A DNA stretch of 64,000 nucleotides from Jeotgalibacillus salarius (GCF_004405125.1 NZ_SORX01000001.1:379780-443779), one strand, 5' to 3'. Counted from the stretch's first letter, positions 42,631-52,298 are shown. Made by a program: numbers and translations. The notes: generated by a model from the sequence alone, not told the origin.

Positions 42631-45412
42631 TGTACTGCCACTTGCTGACGGCTATTTTTCAATTCGGGTCATAACAGAAGACGGTGAAATGACAGACCCG
42701 GCGTTATGGCAGTACGAGTTGCTTTTGTGGCATAAAGAGTCGTTCCATGGCACTTCCCTTCCTTCATTTAGCGGGATGCCTTCAGACAGTATTGCACTTG
42801 ATAGCTGGGCTGTGCTGACATTGTTTGCCCAGCCGGAATTCCACGGCAGAATCCAGTGGGAATTATCTGAGCAGGCCGATTTTATGTATGACGCCGCTCC
42901 CCTCCTGTATGAATGGATCACTGAAGGTAAATGGCTGGGAGAATGGAACCTTGAAGCAGCTGAGACGTTTGATATGAAGCTTAGCGAAGAGTTTTGGAGT
43001 GAGTGGATAGATATGTCCTACAGCGGTGAAACGCCTGACGCGGATAAGAAGAAGTTTATGAATGAATGGTATGAACATGCGATCACATCGTTTTTCGACC
43101 ATCATCCAAGAAGCTCAGGCCTTGCTGCGCGACTCTTCAACAGTGGACACGTGCTCACTGCAGAAGACCTGGCTGCTTATTTTGACGAAACGAAATGGAA
43201 AATGTGGGTTGAACAAAAGGATCTTGAGCTTCCTTACCGCTTCGGACTGCGACTGGAAGAGCCTGAATCTGAGGAACAGCCCTGGCGGATGCAGCCGTTT
43301 CTGCGCGACAGCAGACGTGCTGACTGGACGTATGATCTGGACCTGACCAAGCCGCTGACTGATTCACTTCCAAAAAGATGGCTCGATGAAGAACATGCGA
43401 TTGTTCAAGAGCTTGACCGCTGGGTGAGACTGATTCCTTATTTAAAAGAGGACGATCAGTGGCAGCTTGAAATGGCAGAGGAACGTGCATGGCTGTTCTT
43501 AACCGAAGGCAGTGAAAAGCTGCTGGCACTGGACGTTGAGATTCTCCTTCCAGGATGGTGGCGTTCCATTCAGAAATCAAATGTGTCGTTGAAAGCTGCT
43601 GTCAAAGGCGACCAAAACTACCGACCTTCATTCGTTGGACTTGATTCACTCGTGGATTACGACTGGAAAATTTCCGTAAACGGACAGGATCTTTCGGATG
43701 AAGCATTTCAATCTCTTGTAGAAGAGAAAAGGCGTTTTATTCAGCTAAATGGTGAATGGGTGGCACTTGATCCCGCAATGATCGCACGGATTCAGCAGGC
43801 CATGCAGGCTGCTAAATCCAAAGGGATCAGTATGCAGGATTTACTTGATGACCATTTGAATGATGATGAAGATGATGAAAGCGCCGACGATTTACGAATT
43901 CAGTTTGAACTGAACCGGTCAATGAAATCAATGATGGAAAAGCTGAATGATACAGGAAAAATTCCTCTCCTCCCTACTCCTGACAATCTTCAGGGAGAGC
44001 TGAGACCTTATCAGCAGCAGGGATTCAGCTGGATGAGCTTTTTGCGTGCCAACCGTTTTGGTGCCTGTCTGGCTGATGATATGGGACTTGGAAAAACGAT
44101 TCAACTGATCAGTTACATGCTCCATGTCAGAAAAAATGAATCGCCGGAACAGCCATTTTTAATCATTTGCCCAACATCCGTTCTTGGGAACTGGCAACGT
44201 GAAATTGAACGTTTTTCCCCTGATCTGGAAGTGCAGCTGCACTACGGGCCTATGCGGGCAAAAAGTGAGGCATTCAACCGGTCAATCGCTCATGCAGACG
44301 TGGTCCTGACTTCATATGGATTGTGTCACGCTGATCTGGAAGAACTTTCTGCTGTACAGTGGACTGCAGTTGCGCTTGATGAAGCTCAGAATATCAAAAA
44401 TCCATTTACCAAACAGTCCAAGGCTATCCGCAGTCTAAACGGTCAGCATCACCTTGCACTGACAGGTACTCCAATGGAAAACAGACTGTCTGAGCTTTGG
44501 GCGATTTTTGACTTTATTAATCATGGTTATCTCGGTTCACTTGGTGCATTCCGTAAAGACTTTATTGCACCAATCGAGCGTGACAGTTCCGAGGAGCTGA
44601 CATTAAAGCTGCAAAAAAGAATCCGTCCATTCCTGCTGCGCCGAACAAAGGTTGACCCGGCAGTCGGTCTCAATCTTCCTTCTAAAATTGAACAGAAGGA
44701 ATTTTGTCCACTGACTTCTGAACAAGCTTCACTTTATGAACAGCTTGTTCAGGATACACTTGAAAAGATTCCACAATTGTCAGGGATTGAACGCAAAGGA
44801 ATGGTCCTGCAAATGCTGAACAGACTGAAACAGCTATGTGATCACCCTGGCCTTTATCTCCAGGAGGAATCGCCGAAGGACATTGTGACACGCTCTGAAA
44901 AAATGGGTAAACTGATGGACCTGATTGAACAGATTCTTGAAGCTGAAGAAGGCACGATTATCTTCACCCAGTATATTTCAATGGGACGCATGATTCAGGA
45001 CACGCTACAAAAAGAATACGGCTTTAAAGTGCCGTTTCTCAACGGTTCTACGCCAAAGGCTACACGTGATCAGATGGTGGAGCAATTTCAGGCCGGCGAT
45101 TTCCCTGTGTTCATTTTAAGTCTGAAAGCCGGCGGAACCGGACTGACGCTGACCGCTGCAAACCATGTCATACACTATGACCGCTGGTGGAATCCTGCAG
45201 TTGAAAATCAGGCAACCGACCGTGCTTACCGGATTGGACAGACCCGTTTTGTGCATGTGCATAAATTTATTTCTTCAGGAACGATTGAAGAAAAAATTGA
45301 TAAGATGCTTGAGAAGAAACAGTCACTAAATGAAGATATTATTCGCGGCGACCAGTGGATTACGGAGCTTTCAAATGAAGAGTTAGAGGATTTATTAGTA
45401 TTAAATACTTGA
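42617..45412 (+). CDS. ywqA: SNF2-family DNA translocase/helicase (YwqA-like)
   Basis: The 931-aa protein has a long N-terminal region specific to bacterial SNF2 proteins (about residues 1-450) and a C-terminal SNF2 ATPase. Motif I is D-D-M-G-L-G-K-T, motif II D-E-A-Q (a DEAQ-type Walker B), and motif VI Q-A-T-D-R-A-Y-R-I-G-Q. It would move along double-stranded DNA using ATP and likely remodels protein-DNA complexes. It overlaps ywqB, so the two are co-translated. A terminator follows. Confidence 0.92.
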   Translation: MEKIDVLPLADGYFSIRVITEDGEMTDPALWQYELLLWHKESFHGTSLPSFSGMPSDSIALDSWAVLTLFAQPEFHGRIQWELSEQADFMYDAAPLLYEWITEGKWLGEWNLEAAETFDMKLSEEFWSEWIDMSYSGETPDADKKKFMNEWYEHAITSFFDHHPRSSGLAARLFNSGHVLTAEDLAAYFDETKWKMWVEQKDLELPYRFGLRLEEPESEEQPWRMQPFLRDSRRADWTYDLDLTKPLTDSLPKRWLDEEHAIVQELDRWVRLIPYLKEDDQWQLEMAEERAWLFLTEGSEKLLALDVEILLPGWWRSIQKSNVSLKAAVKGDQNYRPSFVGLDSLVDYDWKISVNGQDLSDEAFQSLVEEKRRFIQLNGEWVALDPAMIARIQQAMQAAKSKGISMQDLLDDHLNDDEDDESADDLRIQFELNRSMKSMMEKLNDTGKIPLLPTPDNLQGELRPYQQQGFSWMSFLRANRFGACLADDMGLGKTIQLISYMLHVRKNESPEQPFLIICPTSVLGNWQREIERFSPDLEVQLHYGPMRAKSEAFNRSIAHADVVLTSYGLCHADLEELSAVQWTAVALDEAQNIKNPFTKQSKAIRSLNGQHHLALTGTPMENRLSELWAIFDFINHGYLGSLGAFRKDFIAPIERDSSEELTLKLQKRIRPFLLRRTKVDPAVGLNLPSKIEQKEFCPLTSEQASLYEQLVQDTLEKIPQLSGIERKGMVLQMLNRLKQLCDHPGLYLQEESPKDIVTRSEKMGKLMDLIEQILEAEEGTIIFTQYISMGRMIQDTLQKEYGFKVPFLNGSTPKATRDQMVEQFQAGDFPVFILSLKAGGTGLTLTAANHVIHYDRWWNPAVENQATDRAYRIGQTRFVHVHKFISSGTIEEKIDKMLEKKQSLNEDIIRGDQWITELSNEELEDLLVLNT

Positions 45413-45416
45413 GGAA

Positions 45417-45445
45417 AACCGTCTGACTTCGTCAGGCGGTTTTTG
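45417..45445 (+). terminator. Terminator of ywqBA
   Basis: AACCGTCTGAC and GTCAGGCGGTT pair around TTC and are followed by TTTG. Confidence 0.85.
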
Positions 45446-45565
45446 TTTAAGAAGAATTTAGAGGAAGATTGCGGGAAGCATTTGTGTCCTGCAGGCTTCA
45501 CAATGGGGAAGGTTTGCGGGCACTGCAGGAAGCAGATGCTTGTTAGAGCGGAGCCATGGCCTGTA

Positions 45566-45973
45566 TTATCTGATTGTTTCTAAATGAGTTTCCTGAGGTG
45601 GAGCGGTGGTTCGCGGAATCGGCTGTTCAAATGGTCCGGGATCGACTGATAACTTTTTACGATCCATGAATCTGACATTATCAACGTGGACTTCAGTCGT
45701 ATATTGTCTGGTCCCGTCATCACGTTCAAATGAACGTGACTGAATACTGCCCACTACGCCTACAAGAGATCCTTTTTCACAGTAGGCGTCCGTATTCTGT
45801 GCATTTCTGTTCCAGATCGTGCATTTGATAAAATCCGCTTCAAATTCTCCGGCCTGATTTTTAAATGAACGATTTACAGCAATAACGACGTTGAGCACTT
45901 GCCTGTTTCCTGCAATTTCTTTCAGTTCCGGGTCTTTCGTCAATCTCCCGACTAAAGTTACCTGATTAATCAT
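45566..45973 (-). CDS. ssbB: Single-stranded DNA-binding protein SsbB
   Basis: The 135-aa protein has the OB-fold SSB start M-I-N-Q-V-T-L-V-G-R-L-T-K-D-P and the conserved F-x-C-x-x-W-x-x-x-A-x-x. Its length (about 110 residues of OB fold plus a short tail) and lack of the acidic D-D-I-P-F tip of SsbA indicate the competence-linked SsbB type. Its place next to ywpF matches B. subtilis, where ssbB protects incoming DNA during transformation. Confidence 0.88.
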   Translation of the reverse strand: MINQVTLVGRLTKDPELKEIAGNRQVLNVVIAVNRSFKNQAGEFEADFIKCTIWNRNAQNTDAYCEKGSLVGVVGSIQSRSFERDDGTRQYTTEVHVDNVRFMDRKKLSVDPGPFEQPIPRTTAPPQETHLETIR

Positions 45974-46005
45974 AATACTTCCTCCTTTCTGCTAGGCTCT
46001 GTAAA

Positions 46006-46086
46006 GTGGCTGTTGATTTCCGCTTCAGGCGGACGCTTTCCGCGGCCGGGCGCAGGAGTCACCGCCATACGCTCCAATCATCAGCT
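46006..46086 (+). repeat. GC-rich intergenic repeat, copy 4 (internally deleted)
   Basis: The outer parts (TTCCGCTTCAGGCGGACG and CGCTTTCCGC, then GGAGTCACCGCC) are present, but the central AGCCTCCTC...GGGGTCTCA core is missing. It lies between ssbB and the ywpF-like gene. The rest of this gap (46087-46348) shows AT-rich promoter-like sequence with TATAAT at 46312 and 46323. Confidence 0.75.
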
Positions 46087-46348
46087 ATGCAAAAACACCA
46101 TTGCACTTTAACAAAGCTTTCTGCTAAGATATGTTCATCTTATACGGTGCTTAAATTGTTGTAAAACACAGAAATGTTCATTTTACTGTCGTTTTATCTG
46201 TATAAAAACGCTCAATTCCTAAGGAGAAAATAACCTTTTAGGCGACAATATTCCCCGGGAAATGATCTAAAAGATTATTTTTCATATTTTTTGTAAAATT
46301 TTCAGCTGTGTTATAATAAAGGTATAATTCGTAAAGGAGCTGGGCGGA

Positions 46349-46774
46349 ATGAAGACGTTTAAACTGATGAAGATTCAGATTATTGAAGATGAGACCATCC
46401 GTAACTTCAATCTGCATGATGGGTTAATTATCAATAAAGAAGATGACCATCAGACGTGGATTTTAGAAGCATTTTTAGATGGTTCAGAGGCTGAGTATTT
46501 CAAGAGTCTTCAGCAGAGTAAGCATGACATTGAGGTGCTTGCGGTCATTTCAAATGAAAAGAATGACCCTGCAGGTTTGTATGCCGCAGTTCATGAAGTA
46601 AAAGAAATCGGTGATAGAGTCAGCGTCTTGTTCACAGCTCACATGCGTAATCAGAGAAATGAATATGCGGAGGAACTGCTCGCTTACATATTAGATAATA
46701 AAAATATTTCCGGTGATGAGCTGCTTGCGGAGTTTAAGCATCAGATGCAGGAGAAGCCGAGGATTAAAAAATAA
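46349..46774 (+). CDS. ywpF: YwpF-like protein
   Basis: The 141-aa soluble protein matches the YwpF family by length, by its M-K-T-F-K-L start and by location next to ssbB. The family's function is unknown. AAAGGAG lies upstream, and a strong bidirectional terminator follows. Confidence 0.8.
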   Translation: MKTFKLMKIQIIEDETIRNFNLHDGLIINKEDDHQTWILEAFLDGSEAEYFKSLQQSKHDIEVLAVISNEKNDPAGLYAAVHEVKEIGDRVSVLFTAHMRNQRNEYAEELLAYILDNKNISGDELLAEFKHQMQEKPRIKK

Positions 46775-46779
46775 CATAC

Positions 46780-46830
46780 AAAAGGGCTGTTCAAAAAATC
46801 AGGTTCACTGACTTTTTGAACAGCCCTTTT
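46780..46830. terminator. Bidirectional terminator between ywpF and the 127-aa gene
   Basis: AAAGGGCTGTTCAAAAA and TTTTTGAACAGCCCTTT form a perfect 17-bp stem with T/A runs on both sides. Confidence 0.92.
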
Positions 46831-46838
46831 AATTTATC

Positions 46839-47222
46839 TTATGAAAGCTTTCTTTCCAGTGATTGAATCACATATTTCGCTTCAGCTTTGCATGAATAAT
46901 CCATATCAGTCCCAGTGCTTAATTGAAGCTGTTCAATTCTTTCAATCTGGGCAGGTGTAGGTTCTTCTTCCAGCACCTTCTCGATTGTTTCATTAATTTT
47001 ATTGGCAAGCTCTTCATGAAATTCCGGGCTCTCTTTAACAGATGGCTCCAGGTTCTGATACCATGACGCCTGTGTTGTAATATATGTGCTCCATCCATTC
47101 ATAAACTCAACCATACTGAATTTATCTTCATTCCATTCAATTTCAGCCATGTACTGCTCAAGAGCTGTATTAATTGAACGGGTAATACTGATTTTAGTCC
47201 CTGTTGGCAATTGTTGTAGCAT
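46839..47222 (-). CDS. Hypothetical protein, 127 aa
   Basis: I do not recognise this soluble, helical, acidic protein (E-x-x-x-W-x-x repeats, no signal peptide). GGAGG lies 12 nt before the ATG, a slightly long spacing. It is convergent with ywpF and shares its terminator. Confidence 0.65.
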   Translation of the reverse strand: MLQQLPTGTKISITRSINTALEQYMAEIEWNEDKFSMVEFMNGWSTYITTQASWYQNLEPSVKESPEFHEELANKINETIEKVLEEEPTPAQIERIEQLQLSTGTDMDYSCKAEAKYVIQSLERKLS

Positions 47223-47439
47223 GTAAGAAACGAACCTCCTAGCTCTATACGATACGATAATTTCCCAATGACTGTGCGATGCTCAACTTTGATGTAAAAA
47301 GGCTCTTTGTGAATTTTACCTTATTGCTGACAAAAGCACAATCATCTATACATCCCAGTGGTATTTCATATGTCTTTACTCACGATATAATCTTTTTTCA
47401 GGTGTAAAAAGTCTTGTGAATTCCACTATGTAAAAAGAA

Positions 47440-47461
47440 TCTGCCGGAGATCTCCGGCAGA
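47440..47461 (-). terminator. Terminator of the lipoprotein gene
   Basis: TCTGCCGGAGATCTCCGGCAGA is a perfect palindrome. On the minus strand it is followed by TTCTTTTTAC. Confidence 0.85.
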
Positions 47462-47467
47462 ATGTAC

Positions 47468-47779
47468 TTACTCATCACGATTGTCGCGGTCTTCGCGGTC
47501 AATGTCGTCTTCGATCATGTCTTCACGATTTGTGTTATCATCGCGCATCATGTCTTTGTCTTCATCAGTATTGCGGTCATTGTTACGATCCCCATCCATG
47601 CCCCAGTCATCGTCTGTGCGGTTGTTGTTATCCATCGCATTGTTATCCCGGTTGTCATTCATCGGGTTTTCCATCATGGATTCGTTATCGTTACCTGGAA
47701 CACCGTCGTTGACATTACAGCCGACCATTAGAGCTGCGGCGATCAGCGAGCCTGCGGTCATCTTGATGTATTTTTTCAA
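47468..47779 (-). CDS. Asp/Asn-rich lipoprotein, 103 aa
   Basis: The start is a TTG with GGAGAGG upstream, giving M-K-K-Y-I-K-M-T-A-G. A lipobox A-L-M-V-G-C follows at about residue 21, so the protein should be lipid-anchored outside the membrane. About half of the 83-residue mature part is Asp or Asn, with no recognised domain, so it is probably disordered and could bind cations. A longer frame upstream (to 47812) lies before the ribosome-binding site and is rejected. Confidence 0.7.
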   Translation of the reverse strand: MKKYIKMTAGSLIAAALMVGCNVNDGVPGNDNESMMENPMNDNRDNNAMDNNNRTDDDWGMDGDRNNDRNTDEDKDMMRDDNTNREDMIEDDIDREDRDNRDE

Positions 47780-47900
47780 TTTGATTCCTCTCCTTTTTTG
47801 TGGGGTGACCAATCACGGTCTGTCGATAGTTTCCCCGGAGAGTGATTAAATATGTATGAGTGCTTGAAACGAAACGTGGACAAGCCAACTAAGTCTCTGT

Positions 47901-48042
47901 TAGCCGGTTCACTGCGCTCCAGGCGGATGCTTTCCGCGTGGCGTGCGCTAAGCCTCCTCGAGCTAAAGCTCTGTGGGGTCTCAGCTAGCACGCTTTTCAC
48001 GCTGGAGTCACCGCCTTCCGCTACGCTCACCTCTGAAAGTAA
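47901..48042 (+). repeat. GC-rich 130-bp intergenic repeat, copy 5
   Basis: The core AGCCTCCTCGAGCTAAAGCT and GTGGGGTCTCAGCT is clear. It lies between the lipoprotein gene and fabZ; apart from it the gap 47780-48226 shows no other feature. Confidence 0.8.
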
Positions 48043-48226
48043 CTTTAAACCGATAAAAATCATGTAATTATTTCAAAGCGCCATTAGATTATGTCCAACT
48101 CTGAATCGCAGGCGTAGTGCGCTTGCCTCAGTTCATGTCAACAAGTTAACAGTGGTTTACTGTAATTTCTTAATCTTAATCGCTGCTGTACAACGCATTC
48201 GGGCCTGTCCACCAGTTACGCTTTTT

Positions 48227-48649
48227 TTATTTAATCGCAAACATAATCTCTGTTTCACAAGCCACTTCGCCATCGACCGTAGCGGTTGCTTTGCCTTTGC
48301 CGATTGGTCCTTTGATGCGGACGATTTCGACTTCCAGGCGGAGTTGATCGCCTGGCTTAACCTGGCGTTTGAAGCGGCAGTTGTCGATTCCTGTGAAGAA
48401 TGCAAGCTTACCTCTGTAATCCTCCTGTTTAAGCATGGCAACTGCGCCAGTCTGTGCCAGTGCTTCTACAATCAGCACGCCTGGCATAACGGGATAATCC
48501 GGGAAATGGCCGTTAAAAAACTCCTCATTAGCTGTTACATTTTTGATGGCAACTGCGCGTTTTCCTTCTTCAATTTCCACTACTTTGTCAATGAGTAAAA
48601 ATGGGTAGCGGTGGGGAATAATTTCTTTGATCTGCTGAATGTCTAACAT
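48227..48649 (-). CDS. fabZ: 3-hydroxyacyl-ACP dehydratase FabZ
   Basis: The 140-aa hot-dog-fold enzyme removes water from 3-hydroxyacyl-ACP in fatty acid synthesis. The catalytic residues sit in F-x-G-H-F-P (His) and P-G-V-L-I-V-E-A (Glu). The start at 48649 follows GGAGGTATTTTG and gives M-L-D-I-Q-Q-I. A longer open frame upstream overlaps the next gene and is not used. It is downstream of the EpuA-family gene, as in B. subtilis relatives. Confidence 0.95.
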   Translation of the reverse strand: MLDIQQIKEIIPHRYPFLLIDKVVEIEEGKRAVAIKNVTANEEFFNGHFPDYPVMPGVLIVEALAQTGAVAMLKQEDYRGKLAFFTGIDNCRFKRQVKPGDQLRLEVEIVRIKGPIGKGKATATVDGEVACETEIMFAIK

Positions 48650-48663
48650 CAAAATACCTCCTG

Positions 48664-48912
48664 CTATTCTGTATCTTTTGTGACAAGATCTATGATATGC
48701 GTCCATGTTTCTTTTTTCAGGACATCCTGAGGTGTTCCGTCTCCGATCACGCCGTAGCCGACCATGAGCCCTACCATCAGGCTTAAGCCAGCAAGCAGGA
48801 TAATGAGACCGACTCTGATCAGAATCGGAAACAGGCGGACCTGAACCCATTTCGGTGTGCCTGAATTTTTTTCTTTAGTCTTTTCTTTATTTTCAGAACG
48901 TGTCTCAGACAT
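48664..48912 (-). CDS. EpuA-family small membrane protein
   Basis: The 82-aa protein has a charged cytoplasmic N-terminus and one membrane helix (about residues 30-53), followed by a conserved [10 protein letters not shown]-x-D-V and H-I-I-D-L-V-T-K. This matches the EpuA family, which is often annotated as an RNA polymerase beta subunit; that name is misleading, and the function is unknown. It lies between flhP and fabZ and is probably transcribed with them. Confidence 0.8.
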   Translation of the reverse strand: MSETRSENKEKTKEKNSGTPKWVQVRLFPILIRVGLIILLAGLSLMVGLMVGYGVIGDGTPQDVLKKETWTHIIDLVTKDTE

Positions 48913-48927
48913 ATTGCAATAACTCCT

Positions 48928-49764
48928 TTAACGCAATCCGTTGACAAGACCGGACATCTGATCAGAGATCGAAACGGCTCTTGAATGAAATTGGTAATTT
49001 CTTTGAACTTCAATCAGCTCAGTAAATGCTTTTGATAAATCTACGTTTGATTGTTCAAGTGCACCCTGTTCGAGTCCAATGCCCGGTCTGAGTCCACCTT
49101 CCATCTGAACGAGCAGTTCACCCTCTTCGACCCCTAATTCATCAAGATTATCCGGAAGTCCGAGATAAATGCTCGATACACGGTCCATTAGCTGTGGTCG
49201 CTGAATATCGACTACGCCGAGCTCCACTTCCTGCTGTGCTCCGTTTGATTCAACGAGTAATGTGCCATCATCCTGCAGCTGAATATTTTCAACTGGTCCA
49301 TCAAGCATAATGAGTTCGTCATTTTGATTTAAAATGCCATTCCCTTGTGCATCAACAAGCATCACTTCGTCATCATTAACAGGTGTCAGGTAAAAAGCAC
49401 CGTCACGCGTGAAATTTTGCTCAGCTGTGCCATCAGGAGATTGAACGAGCACTTTAAAATAAAGGTTTTCTCCTGTAAATGCGAAATCCAGCTCTCTATC
49501 AGTACGCTGCAAAGATCCTTGTGTACCGACTAGCTGAGATTGGGAAATTTTCGCGCCATTCCCTACTCTGATACCATCCGGCGTCATTCTTGGTGCTTCA
49601 TCCCCACGCTGGTTCTGGACTTGCTGATGAAGGAGGGAATTAAAATTTGCTGTCGTCTGCTTATAGCCTGTTACAGCTGAATTGGCGATATTATTTGAAA
49701 TCAGATCAAGCTGCTGCTGCAGCTGATTCATTGTGTTTGTAGCAGTAACCATATTACGATTCAT
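48928..49764 (-). CDS. flhP: Flagellar hook-basal body protein FlhP
   Basis: The 278-aa protein of the FlgF/FlgG rod family has the N-terminal heptad helix with N-N-I-A-N-S-A-V-T-G-Y-K and the matching C-terminal helix (F-T-E-L-I-E-V-Q-R-N-Y-Q). In B. subtilis FlhO and FlhP build the distal rod. It follows flhO by 12 nt. Confidence 0.92.
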   Translation of the reverse strand: MNRNMVTATNTMNQLQQQLDLISNNIANSAVTGYKQTTANFNSLLHQQVQNQRGDEAPRMTPDGIRVGNGAKISQSQLVGTQGSLQRTDRELDFAFTGENLYFKVLVQSPDGTAEQNFTRDGAFYLTPVNDDEVMLVDAQGNGILNQNDELIMLDGPVENIQLQDDGTLLVESNGAQQEVELGVVDIQRPQLMDRVSSIYLGLPDNLDELGVEEGELLVQMEGGLRPGIGLEQGALEQSNVDLSKAFTELIEVQRNYQFHSRAVSISDQMSGLVNGLR

Positions 49765-49776
49765 ACATTAGCCTCC

Positions 49777-50616
49777 TTAGTTCAGCCTGCCGACTTCGTT
49801 AACTGCTTTTTCCATGCTGCGGTCATAAGCCTGCAGTACTTTTTGATTTGCTTCAAATGATCGGTACGAAGTCATTAGATCGGTCATTGTTCTGGCACTG
49901 TCGACATTGGAACGTTCCAGTGAACCCTGCGTCATTGTGAAGCCTGCATCCGCTACATCGTACGCGCTTGGATAAACGGTTCCTTCAGGTGCTCTGTATA
50001 ACTCGTTGCCTTCTTTGACAAGTGCTCGCGGGTCATCTGAATAAGCAACACCAATTCTTGCGACATTTTCACCATTCTGAATAATTTGTCCGCCGTCTGT
50101 CACTTCAAAACGGTCGTTTTCCAATTCAATTCTCTCACCGTTATCATCGAGTACATATTGACCGCCTGGTGTTGTCAGAAAGCCATCAGCATCCAGTGCA
50201 AAATTTCCGTTTCTGGTATACCGGTCGGTGCCGTCTTCATTCTCCAGTGCGAAAAACAGCGCGCCTGGAATACCCGTTTCCTCATTTATCGGCAAATCGC
50301 CCTGCAGAATGGCAAGGTCGGTAGTCAATCCTGTTTCACGCAGGTCTCCCTGAGTAAATAGAGGGACCGCTTCCTGCATATATACACCCGTGTTCAAACC
50401 GCCGACTTGTGTCATTCTATTGGATGACATGCCATTTTGTGTCGGAACTTTAGATTCCCCAAGACTTGAAAGCAACATCTCAGGAAATGCTCTCATTGAA
50501 GCCTGGTCCGCCTTGAAGCCAGGTGTATTCACATTAGACATATTATTCGTCAGCATTTCAGTCTTTCTTTGCTGAGCCAGCATTCCGGTTGCGACTGTAT
50601 AGAAACCTCTAAACAT
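49777..50616 (-). CDS. flhO: Flagellar hook-basal body protein FlhO
   Basis: The 279-aa rod protein starts M-F-R-G-F-Y-T-V-A-T-G-M and has the conserved N-N-M-S-N-V-N-T-P-G-F-K and C-terminal helix. GGGGTGA lies 5 nt before this ATG; the longer frame is rejected. It is the first gene of the flhO-flhP pair, with mbl just upstream. Confidence 0.92.
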   Translation of the reverse strand: MFRGFYTVATGMLAQQRKTEMLTNNMSNVNTPGFKADQASMRAFPEMLLSSLGESKVPTQNGMSSNRMTQVGGLNTGVYMQEAVPLFTQGDLRETGLTTDLAILQGDLPINEETGIPGALFFALENEDGTDRYTRNGNFALDADGFLTTPGGQYVLDDNGERIELENDRFEVTDGGQIIQNGENVARIGVAYSDDPRALVKEGNELYRAPEGTVYPSAYDVADAGFTMTQGSLERSNVDSARTMTDLMTSYRSFEANQKVLQAYDRSMEKAVNEVGRLN

Positions 50617-50688
50617 CGTTTTCACCCCATTATTTTTTACCAATGACTTATTATACCAAGATTCTGCAATATACGGACGGATTATAAA

Positions 50689-50724
50689 GAGATTCCTTCT
50701 TTTGGCATTGTCAGAAGGAATCTC
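50689..50724 (-). terminator. Weak terminator after mbl
   Basis: GAGATTCCTTCT and AGAAGGAATCTC form a perfect 12-bp stem. The T tract after it on the minus strand is short (CTTTATA). Confidence 0.6.
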
Positions 50725-50734
50725 CTTCAATCAA

Positions 50735-51736
50735 TTATCCCAGTTTACTACTAGGAATTTTATCAATATTTTCCAGCATAACGCCGGTGCCGATCGCCAC
50801 GCAATCCATTGGGTTTTCTGCAACAAATACAGGTACTTTCAATTCTTCAGCGAGCAGCTGATCGATCCCGTGAAGCAGCGCACCACCACCGGTTAAAATC
50901 ACACCGCGGTCAATAATATCAGCTGACAGCTCAGGAGGTGTTTTCTCGAGTACGTTTTTAGCTGCCTGAACAATGATTGCAACTGATTCACGGAGAGCTC
51001 TTTCAACTTCTGCTGATCTAATTGAAATTGTACGCGGCAATCCGCTCACCATATCACGACCGCGAATTTCCATTTCCTCATCCCGTGAATCCTGGAAGAC
51101 GGTTGCGATATTCAGTTTAATTGCTTCAGCAGTACGTTCACCGATCAAAAGCTTGTACTCTTTTTTCACATAATTTAAAATGTCTGCATCGAATTGATCA
51201 CCGGCCATTTTAATAGACTGTGACGTGACAATGTCGCCCATTGAAAGCACGGCTACATCAGTCGTACCGCCGCCGATATCAACGACCATATTCCCACTTG
51301 GCTGGAAGATATCCATCCCTGCACCAATCGCAGCAACCTTTGGCTCTTCTTCAAGGAAAATACGTTTGCCGCCACTCTTTTCAGCAGCTTCACGAATTGC
51401 TTTTTGTTCAACGCTTGTGATATTTGTCGGGCAGCAGATTAAAATACGTGGCTTAGACATAAAACCTTTTAAATTCAATTTGTTAATAAAATGCTTCAGC
51501 ATTGCTTCAGTTACATCAAAGTCAGCAATGACTCCATCTTTAAGCGGACGAATCGCAACAATATTGCCCGGCGTTCTGCCGACCATGTTCCGTGCTTCTT
51601 CACCTACTGCAAGTACGCGGTTTGTGTTTTTGTCAATTGCAACGACGGATGGTTCATTCAGTACAATGCCTTTTCCTTTTACGTGGATCAGCAGGTTTGC
51701 TGTTCCGAGGTCGATTCCTATATCTTTAGAAAACAT
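50735..51736 (-). CDS. mbl: MreB-like actin Mbl
   Basis: The 333-aa actin homologue guides sidewall synthesis. It has the phosphate-1 motif D-I-G-I-D-L-G-T-A-N, the phosphate-2 motif V-D-I-G-G-G-T-T-D and the adenosine motif G-G-G-A-L-L. Length is typical for Mbl. The start at 51736 follows AAGGGAG by about 12 nt, slightly long. A longer frame into the upstream repeat is rejected. Confidence 0.96.
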   Translation of the reverse strand: MFSKDIGIDLGTANLLIHVKGKGIVLNEPSVVAIDKNTNRVLAVGEEARNMVGRTPGNIVAIRPLKDGVIADFDVTEAMLKHFINKLNLKGFMSKPRILICCPTNITSVEQKAIREAAEKSGGKRIFLEEEPKVAAIGAGMDIFQPSGNMVVDIGGGTTDVAVLSMGDIVTSQSIKMAGDQFDADILNYVKKEYKLLIGERTAEAIKLNIATVFQDSRDEEMEIRGRDMVSGLPRTISIRSAEVERALRESVAIIVQAAKNVLEKTPPELSADIIDRGVILTGGGALLHGIDQLLAEELKVPVFVAENPMDCVAIGTGVMLENIDKIPSSKLG

Positions 51737-51797
51737 GTTTTGGTTAGACTCCCTTCGGTCACTGGTTAATGGGTTTTTCAAAAATAGTTTACTTTGA

Positions 51798-51933
51798 TAA
51801 CCGCTTTTGATTTCCGTGGATGGCTGCGCTTTCCTGCCCCCGGTCGGTGAGCCTCCTCGAGCTAAAGCTCTGCGGGGTCTCACCTGTCCTTTTCCGGGGC
51901 GGGAGTCTACGCCCTCCACTACAATCAAAAGCT
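51798..51933 (+). repeat. GC-rich 130-bp intergenic repeat, copy 6
   Basis: The core GAGCCTCCTCGAGCTAAAGC and TGCGGGGTCTCACCTG is present. It lies close to the mbl start codon. The rest of the gap 51737-52298 shows no other gene. Confidence 0.8.
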
Positions 51934-52245
51934 TGGTTTTGTTTAAAACAGAGTCAGACGATCTAAACTCTGTATTTCACTTCCTTTAAAAATGCTTCAA
52001 GAAAAATAGTATGTAAACACATTCTGTTTTTTCTGAAGGTATTTTATTTGTATTCATCATCTGGAATTTACTTTTCATTCGTTTACGTATCTTATATCGG
52101 TTTATTTTTACTGCATGTTAGCCACACAGAAGCTTTACATTCCACAAACTTTGTTAAAGTCCGCCTTTAACAAAGCCCTTCCATAAGATCAGGGTGAGTC
52201 CATTTTAATGAAAGCATAGTCCAATAAGTATATATTACCACAACT

Positions 52246-52297
52246 AAAAGAGGAGGTCATGAACCAAACAAACGTTTGATTCATAACCTCCTCTTTT
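52246..52297 (-). terminator. Terminator of spoIIID
   Basis: AAAAGAGGAGGT-ATGAA arms pair over about 17 bp (one mismatch). On the minus strand they are followed by TTTTAG. Confidence 0.85.
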
Positions 52298-52298
52298 T

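Noticed and set aside
48650-48850. Upstream extension of the fabZ frame
   Set aside because: It overlaps the EpuA-family gene and lies before the strong ribosome-binding site at the M-L-D-I-Q-Q start.
50617-50730. Upstream extension of the flhO frame
   Set aside because: GGGGTGA precedes the inner ATG at 50616, and rod proteins begin M-F-R-G-F/L-Y.
51737-51928. Upstream extension of the mbl frame
   Set aside because: It is translated from the GC-rich intergenic repeat and has no conserved sequence; Mbl proteins begin M-F-S-K/R-D-I-G.
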